From Paractinoplanes toevensis (GTDB lineage: Bacteria > Actinomycetota > Actinomycetes > Mycobacteriales > Micromonosporaceae), in assembly GCF_018332695.1 (NCBI RefSeq), contig NZ_BOQN01000107.1:58841-122840 (forward strand): a stretch of DNA of 64,000 nt. The letters run 5' to 3'. Shown here piece by piece: positions 59,807-64,000 of this stretch. Position 1 is the first letter of the stretch, and each line of letters starts with the position of its first letter. Position numbers and translations under genes: made by a program. The notes below the pieces were generated by a model that was not told the origin of the DNA, did no database searches, and worked only from the letters and a program-made list of their open reading frames with translations.

Positions 59807-60282
59807 GCCCGATCCCCACCGGCCGGCTGTTCGGCGACGACCTGGTGCTGACCCGCACCTTCCGCGCCCCGATCGACGACGTCTGGGCCAGCCTCACCGA
59901 GCCGGACCGGACGGCCCACTGGTTCGGCCCCTGGGAGGGCGATGCCGGGCCGGGCCGGATGATCAAGGTCCAGATGGTGCACGAGGAGGGCAAACCCTGG
60001 ATGGATATGACCATCGAGGCGTGCGAGCCACCCCGCCGGCTGTCGGTGTCCAACGTCAATGACTACGGCAGCTGGCACCTGGAGCTGGAGCTGACCGAGG
60101 CCGCGGGCGTGACCGAACTGCGGTTCACCCACCACCTCACCGAGAAGGACAACCCCGGCGAGGTCGGGCCGGGCTGGGAGTACTACCTGGACGGCCTGGT
60201 CGCCGCGCGCGAGAACCGGCCCCACCCGAGCTTCGACGACTACTACCCGTCGATGAAGGAGCACTTCGAGGCCCAGCGCTAG
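59803..60282 (+). CDS. SRPBCC (AHSA1-like) protein
   Basis: 159 residues. LTRTFRAPIDDVWASLTEPD and RTAHWFGPWEGDAGPG are the classic START/Aha1-like N-terminus; WHLELELTEAAGVTELRFTH and GPGWEYYLDGLVAAR follow the fold to its C-terminal helix. A hydrophobic-ligand binding protein of unknown substrate. Coupled to arsR and followed by a hairpin terminator shared with the convergent GH30 gene. Confidence 0.9.
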   Translation: MSPIPTGRLFGDDLVLTRTFRAPIDDVWASLTEPDRTAHWFGPWEGDAGPGRMIKVQMVHEEGKPWMDMTIEACEPPRRLSVSNVNDYGSWHLELELTEAAGVTELRFTHHLTEKDNPGEVGPGWEYYLDGLVAARENRPHPSFDDYYPSMKEHFEAQR

Positions 60283-60286
60283 ACGA

Positions 60287-60319
60287 AGCCCCGGCGCCGG
60301 TCGAGCCGGCGCCGGGGCT
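60287..60319. terminator. strong bidirectional hairpin
   Basis: Perfect 14-base arms AGCCCCGGCGCCGG / CCGGCGCCGGGGCT with loop TCGAG, between the convergent SRPBCC and GH30 genes. Confidence 0.8.
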
Positions 60320-60324
60320 GACGG

Positions 60325-62166
60325 TCAGGGCAGGGTCCACTTCTGGTTGGCGGCCGCCGAGCAGTCCCAGATCTGCAGGCGGGTGCCGTCGGCCGAGCTC
60401 GGGCCGGTGGCGTCCAGGCACTTGCCGAGCGAGCGCAGGGTGCCGTCGGCGTTCGCCGTCCACTGCTGGGCGGTGGTGCCATTGCAGTCGTACAGCTGGA
60501 TCTTGGTGCCGTTGGCCGAACTGGCCGAGGTCACGTCCAGGCACTTGCCGAGCGCCCGGACCGTGCCGTCGGTGCCGACCGTCCAGGACTGGGCGGTGGT
60601 GCCGTTACAGGTGTAGAGCTGCACCGCGGCACCGTTGGCCGAGCTCGCCCCGGCCACGTCGACGCACTTGCCGCCGTACCCGGTGATCTGGCCGGTGCGG
60701 GACGGTCCGGAGCCCGCGTCGCCGGCGCCCGCCCAGACGTAGGTGCCGGTGGTCTTGGCCGGCAGGGTCGCGGAGAACTGGCGCGTTCCGGCCCGTACGG
60801 TGAAGGTCTGGTTTGCGGAAGTTTGGTTGACGACCACCGTGACCAGGGAGTTGTCAGGGTTGACGAAAGCCACGTTGGTGACCGTTCCGGTCGAGCCGGA
60901 ACCGCTGCTCACCCGCTTGGCACCGGCCTTCACGAACTTCGAGAACTGGGCCACCATGTTGTAGTCCGGGGTCTTCCAGAACGTGTCCGGGCTCGACGCG
61001 CTCTGCACCAGCATGGTCGGGTCGGGCGAACCGGACCAGCGCTCCGGCGAGCGGTTCTGGTCGAGCATCGACACCCAGCCCTCGTAGAGCGTGGCCTGGT
61101 TGCGGAAATACTGCACGATCCGGTCGGCGCCCGCGGTCCCCCACACCGAGCGCTCGGTCATCAGCACGTCCTTCTCCGGGTACGTCGCCTTGACCGTCGC
61201 CATCACCGACGGCTCACCGGCGTAGTCGTGGAACGCGATCCCGTCGACCGAGGCGCGGGCGTCGGCGGTGAGCACGCCCGCCGCGTACGACGCGCCCTCG
61301 GAGAAGTTGTGGTCGAACGCCCAGATCTTGGTAGTCGGCAGTTCGGCCCGGACCGCCTTGGCCAGCTGCCGCTCCTGGTCGGCCGAGACCAGCATGCCCG
61401 GGTAGTCGGCCGGCGAGAACAACGGCTCGTTCTGCAGGGTCAGGGCAAAAATCGGAATTCCCAGCGCCGCGTACGCCCGGACCGCCTTGCCGTAGTAACT
61501 GGCCAGCGTCGGGATGTACTGGCTGAGCAGGCTCCCGCCGATGATGTTGTTGCTGGTCTTCATCCACGGCGGCGCGCTCCAGGCACTGGCGAAGATCTTC
61601 AGGTTCGGGTTGATCGCGAGGGCCTGCTGCAGTGTGGAGATGATGTGATAGTCGATGTCGCGCTGGATGGAGAAGCGGGCCAGCGTCGGATCGGCCGCAC
61701 CGTCGTCGTAGGTGTAGAAGTCGTGCGACGTGAAGTCGCTGGTGCCCAGGGTGATCCGGGCGACGTTGAAGCCGGCCCCGTTGACCGGGTCGACCAGCGC
61801 CCGCAACGCGGCGTCCCGGCCGGCCGCGCTCATCCGCGAAAGGTTGTAGATCGTGGACTCTTCGAGAGAGGAGCCGACGCCGAGTACGGTCTGGAACTGC
61901 TGACCGGTGTCGACCGTGATGGTCGCCGTGCCACCGGCCGCGGCGGTGGCCAGATCGGCCTGTTTGCTCAGCTGGTAGGGCGTGCCGGCCAGGCCGGTGG
62001 CCGGGTTGGTGTACCAGTTGCCGTTCTTCGGTTCGTAACCGGCGGTGCGCGATTCGGAACTGAGATAGACCTGGACGGTGGTGGCCGCGGCCGCCTGGGC
62101 CGGGGCACTCAGGCCGGCGGCGGCGAGGACGGCGGCCAGCACGGCCGCGAAACGGGTACGGGACAT
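60325..62166 (-). CDS. secreted GH30 glycosidase with ricin-type lectin domain
   Basis: 613 residues. Signal peptide about 1-27. The GH30 barrel carries FQTVLGVGSSLEESTIYNLS, the acid/base E247 in LQNEPLFSP and the nucleophile E338 in LMTERSVWG. A β-sandwich follows (about 385-485), then one ricin B domain (about 490-613) with three GKCLDVTSASS-like units. Family members cleave β-1,6-glucan, glucosylceramide or xylan; the type here is not decided. ATG at 62166 with GAGGGG upstream. Confidence 0.9.
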   Translation of the reverse strand: MSRTRFAAVLAAVLAAAGLSAPAQAAAATTVQVYLSSESRTAGYEPKNGNWYTNPATGLAGTPYQLSKQADLATAAAGGTATITVDTGQQFQTVLGVGSSLEESTIYNLSRMSAAGRDAALRALVDPVNGAGFNVARITLGTSDFTSHDFYTYDDGAADPTLARFSIQRDIDYHIISTLQQALAINPNLKIFASAWSAPPWMKTSNNIIGGSLLSQYIPTLASYYGKAVRAYAALGIPIFALTLQNEPLFSPADYPGMLVSADQERQLAKAVRAELPTTKIWAFDHNFSEGASYAAGVLTADARASVDGIAFHDYAGEPSVMATVKATYPEKDVLMTERSVWGTAGADRIVQYFRNQATLYEGWVSMLDQNRSPERWSGSPDPTMLVQSASSPDTFWKTPDYNMVAQFSKFVKAGAKRVSSGSGSTGTVTNVAFVNPDNSLVTVVVNQTSANQTFTVRAGTRQFSATLPAKTTGTYVWAGAGDAGSGPSRTGQITGYGGKCVDVAGASSANGAAVQLYTCNGTTAQSWTVGTDGTVRALGKCLDVTSASSANGTKIQLYDCNGTTAQQWTANADGTLRSLGKCLDATGPSSADGTRLQIWDCSAAANQKWTLP

Positions 62167-62245
62167 CGGTGGGGGTCCCCTCGGAAAAGTATTTTCACAG
62201 CTTGAATTAACTGTCCCGAGATTTTGGCGCCTTCGATAGAGCTCA

Positions 62246-62259
62246 GTCAATAACCGGTG
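62246..62259 (-). promoter_or_regulatory. second copy of the shared glycosidase promoter motif
   Basis: Minus strand CACCGGTTATTGAC, 80 bases before the GH30 ATG, matching 13 of 14 bases of the motif before the GH54 gene. TTGACT would be the -35. It overlaps the start of the divergent GNAT gene. Confidence 0.5.
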
Positions 62260-62811
62260 TGGTTCACTCGACGCGTGGTCGTCCTGCGCCCGTTCGACAT
62301 CTCGCTGCTGGGCCTCGTGCAGCCCTGGTTCCGTCACCCCGAGGTGAACCGCTGGCTGGGCGGCCCGGAGTGGCCGGCCCGCGAGTTCGAGACGGCCGAA
62401 GAATTCGGAGTTTTCTTTCGCGGGCGCATCGTGCTGCGCTCGCACTCGTGGGTGGCCTTCGACGACCAGGGTGCGGCGGTCGGGCACATCGGCGGCGAGG
62501 TCTACGACCGCTGGTGCCGGTATTCGGAAGGGCCGGACGGGCCGGTCATCGAAGCGGTGGAACCCGGGCCGGCCATGGGATTCGCGTACGTGGTGGATCC
62601 GGCCCGCTGGCGGCAGGGGTTCGGCACGGCCACGCTGCGCGCCTGCATGGCCGCACCCGAGGTGGCCGACGTGGTGCTGTTCGCGGCCGGCATCGAACCG
62701 GACAACGTCGCCAGCGCCCGCTGCGCCGTCGCGGCCGGCCTGCTCCCGGAAACCGCCGAACCGGACTGGGAAGACATGACCTACCACGTCCGGCGCCGCC
62801 GGCCGAGGTGA
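62257..62811 (+). CDS. GNAT-family N-acetyltransferase
   Basis: 184 residues. The acyl-CoA binding signature is RWRQGFGTATLRACMAAPEV, preceded by PAMGFAYVVDPA. AAGIEPDNVASARCAVAAGL is the usual C-terminal GNAT helix and strand. The acceptor is unknown. The GTG at 62257 is the most upstream start; a later GTG at 62275 is possible. It faces the convergent saccharopine-dehydrogenase-like gene. Confidence 0.82.
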   Translation: MWFTRRVVVLRPFDISLLGLVQPWFRHPEVNRWLGGPEWPAREFETAEEFGVFFRGRIVLRSHSWVAFDDQGAAVGHIGGEVYDRWCRYSEGPDGPVIEAVEPGPAMGFAYVVDPARWRQGFGTATLRACMAAPEVADVVLFAAGIEPDNVASARCAVAAGLLPETAEPDWEDMTYHVRRRRPR

Positions 62812-62818
62812 CCCCGCG

Positions 62819-64000
62819 CTACATGGCGTACTCGCCGCCGCAGGACTCGGCCAGCGATGGGCCGAAGAGGGCCGCCGGGAAGTGGGCGCCGGGCTTTCCC
62901 TCGCCGGCCAGCAGGCGCACGGCCACCTCGGCCGGGACCGCGCCGGTGAAGGACTGGGCCTCGCCGACGCGCAGCCAGCCCTCGGCGATGGAACCGTCCG
63001 GCCATCGCGCGGTGGCGTGTCCCCAGGAGAACTCGCACGGCCGCTCGCGGGCCTTGACCTCGACCGCGGCCAGGCGGCGGGTCGCGAAGGCGCGCAGCGG
63101 CGCGAAGTTCAGCAGCGCCGTGGCCACCGGGAGGATCGCCCGCATCACCGGCGACGCCGGGGCCTCGCTCGACGCGGCGATCACCGATGGGGCGCCGCTG
63201 GCTCGCTGGGCGGCCATCAGCTCACCGAGCGGCATGCTCGCGGTGGTGACCGTTTCACCGTCCGGCAGGGTCAGGCGAACCACCTCGCCGGCCAGCGGCG
63301 CCGGAGCGAGCCTCCCCGCCCGATAGCGGCGGCCGCCGTATCGCCGGCCGCCCTCGACGCCGGGAAGGCCTTCGAGGATCGTGCCGGCCAGAGCTTCGCC
63401 GAGCCGGCCGGCCTCCAGGTCGAGCGAGGGCACCATGTCGACCCGGACGTGCGCCGGTTGCGGCCGGCCCTCGCACAGCTTGACCACGACACTCTCGGTG
63501 GCGGTCACGCCGAACCCGGCCCCGGTGACCAGGGTCCGCCCGGCCGCGGTGGCCGCGTCGCTCCGGCCCAGCACAACCGAGACGGCGGCGACATCATTGG
63601 CGAGGTCGACGTAGTGGCTGGCGGGCAGGCAGGCCTCGATGATCGGCCCAGCAGTAGCGGTGAACGGCCCAATCGTGTTGATCACAACGGCCGGCCGCCG
63701 CCGCCGAATCTCGGCCGCCATCGCCACAACCGAGCCGGCAACGACCACCCCAACCGCGCCCGCCGCGCCCGGACGCCCCAAGATCAGCTGACGCTCGCCC
63801 GTTCGCCCCCCAGCCGCCTGACCGTCGATCCCCTCACCGTCGAGCGCTCGGCTTTCCGACGCCCCACCGCCGATCCCCTGACCCTCGATCGCCTGACCTT
63901 CGACCGCTCGGCTTTCCGACGCCCGGCCGCCGGTCGGCTGGCCGCTGGTCAGCTGACCGCTGGTCGCCCGGCTTTTGGTCGCCTGGCTTTCCGACGCCTG
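62819..64000 (-). CDS. saccharopine dehydrogenase-like oxidoreductase, 5' end cut, with repeat insertion
   Basis: The frame is open from the stop at 62819 to the window edge (394 codons). RRRPAVVINTIGPFTATAGP, then CLPASHYVDLANDVAAVSVV and GAGFGVTATESVVVKLCEGR, fit the saccharopine dehydrogenase/trans-acting enoyl reductase-like family. The N-terminal cofactor loop is beyond the edge. Between them, codons corresponding to 63815-64000 encode five-residue repeats rich in Ser, Glu, Gly, Gln and Arg (SESRA, VEGQA, IEGQG and similar), which the family lacks. The repeats keep the frame, so the gene may still work. Confidence 0.75.
   Translation of the reverse strand, partial: QASESQATKSRATSGQLTSGQPTGGRASESRAVEGQAIEGQGIGGGASESRALDGEGIDGQAAGGRTGERQLILGRPGAAGAVGVVVAGSVVAMAAEIRRRRPAVVINTIGPFTATAGPIIEACLPASHYVDLANDVAAVSVVLGRSDAATAAGRTLVTGAGFGVTATESVVVKLCEGRPQPAHVRVDMVPSLDLEAGRLGEALAGTILEGLPGVEGGRRYGGRRYRAGRLAPAPLAGEVVRLTLPDGETVTTASMPLGELMAAQRASGAPSVIAASSEAPASPVMRAILPVATALLNFAPLRAFATRRLAAVEVKARERPCEFSWGHATARWPDGSIAEGWLRVGEAQSFTGAVPAEVAVRLLAGEGKPGAHFPAALFGPSLAESCGGEYAM
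63815..64000. repeat. 15-bp tandem repeat array inside a coding region
   Basis: Twelve full 15-base units and a partial one start at 63815. Frequent forms are CGCCTGACCGTCGAT, CGCTCGGCTTTCCGA (three close copies) and CAGCTGACCGCTGGT. Units differ mainly at their centres, so the array is old or under drift. Each unit encodes five residues on the minus strand. It may continue past the window. Confidence 0.85.

Noticed and set aside
62197..62214. ACAG...CTGT symmetry upstream of the GH30 gene
   Set aside because: Only four-base arms match; too weak to call an operator.

Overview
The window is high-GC actinobacterial DNA. Most codons end in G or C, many genes start with GTG, and starts are often leaderless or close to a GGAGG-type ribosome site. 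The gene mix (CU044_5270-family protein beside an ECF sigma factor, NTPase/TPR-type repeats, CsbD, and many secreted arabinan and glucan hydrolases with ricin-type lectin tails) suggests a soil Micromonosporaceae member, perhaps Actinoplanes-like. That placement is inference. I see no tRNA, rRNA, CRISPR array, phage or transposase.

Layout. 1-8.6 kb: acyl-CoA oxidase (cut by the window edge) divergent from a TetR regulator; ECF sigma factor with a CU044_5270-type partner and a small membrane protein; PadR regulator with a membrane protein; then a badly decayed TPR-repeat gene with four reading-frame breaks. 8.6-17.8 kb: aldehyde dehydrogenase, membrane sulfatase-like enzyme, two small membrane proteins including DoxX, an MFS transporter remnant, a secreted vanadium-haloperoxidase-type enzyme, an HTH-TIR protein, a hemerythrin, a zinc alcohol dehydrogenase and an Hsp20 gene that has a CIRCE-like operator but a frameshift. 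17.8-21.9 kb: an SDR divergent from a tight four-gene operon (acyl-CoA dehydrogenase homologue, PIG-L deacetylase, NodS-like methyltransferase, GT2 glycosyltransferase). 21.9-34.4 kb: CsbD under a SigB-like promoter, an operon of two LLM flavin monooxygenases flanking a heterodimeric ABC exporter, a quinone oxidoreductase, and a Dpp-type ABC importer.

34.4-43.2 kb is an arabinan/arabinoxylan utilisation locus: GH51 arabinofuranosidase, a three-gene sugar ABC importer and two GH43 enzymes run leftward from a LacI-type regulator, with a strong palindrome in the divergent promoter. 43.2-54.3 kb: a third LLM monooxygenase, a broken GH64 glucanase with a CebR-like operator, an adenylyltransferase-like/methyltransferase fusion, a DUF1684 protein, and three histidine-kinase/response-regulator proteins. 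54.3-64 kb: an MFS sugar-efflux-type transporter divergent from a CGNR regulator, an aldo/keto reductase, a 50-residue basic protein, a GH54 arabinofuranosidase and a GH30 glycosidase (both with ricin lectin domains and sharing a promoter motif), an ArsR-SRPBCC pair, a GNAT enzyme, and a saccharopine-dehydrogenase-like gene that carries an in-frame array of 15-bp repeats and runs off the window.

The secreted hydrolases would release arabinose-containing oligosaccharides that the sugar ABC importer takes up and GH51 finishes inside the cell. The least explained regions are the deacetylase/methyltransferase/glycosyltransferase operon, the LLM-ABC-LLM operon, the HTH-TIR protein and the nucleotidyltransferase-like/methyltransferase fusion.
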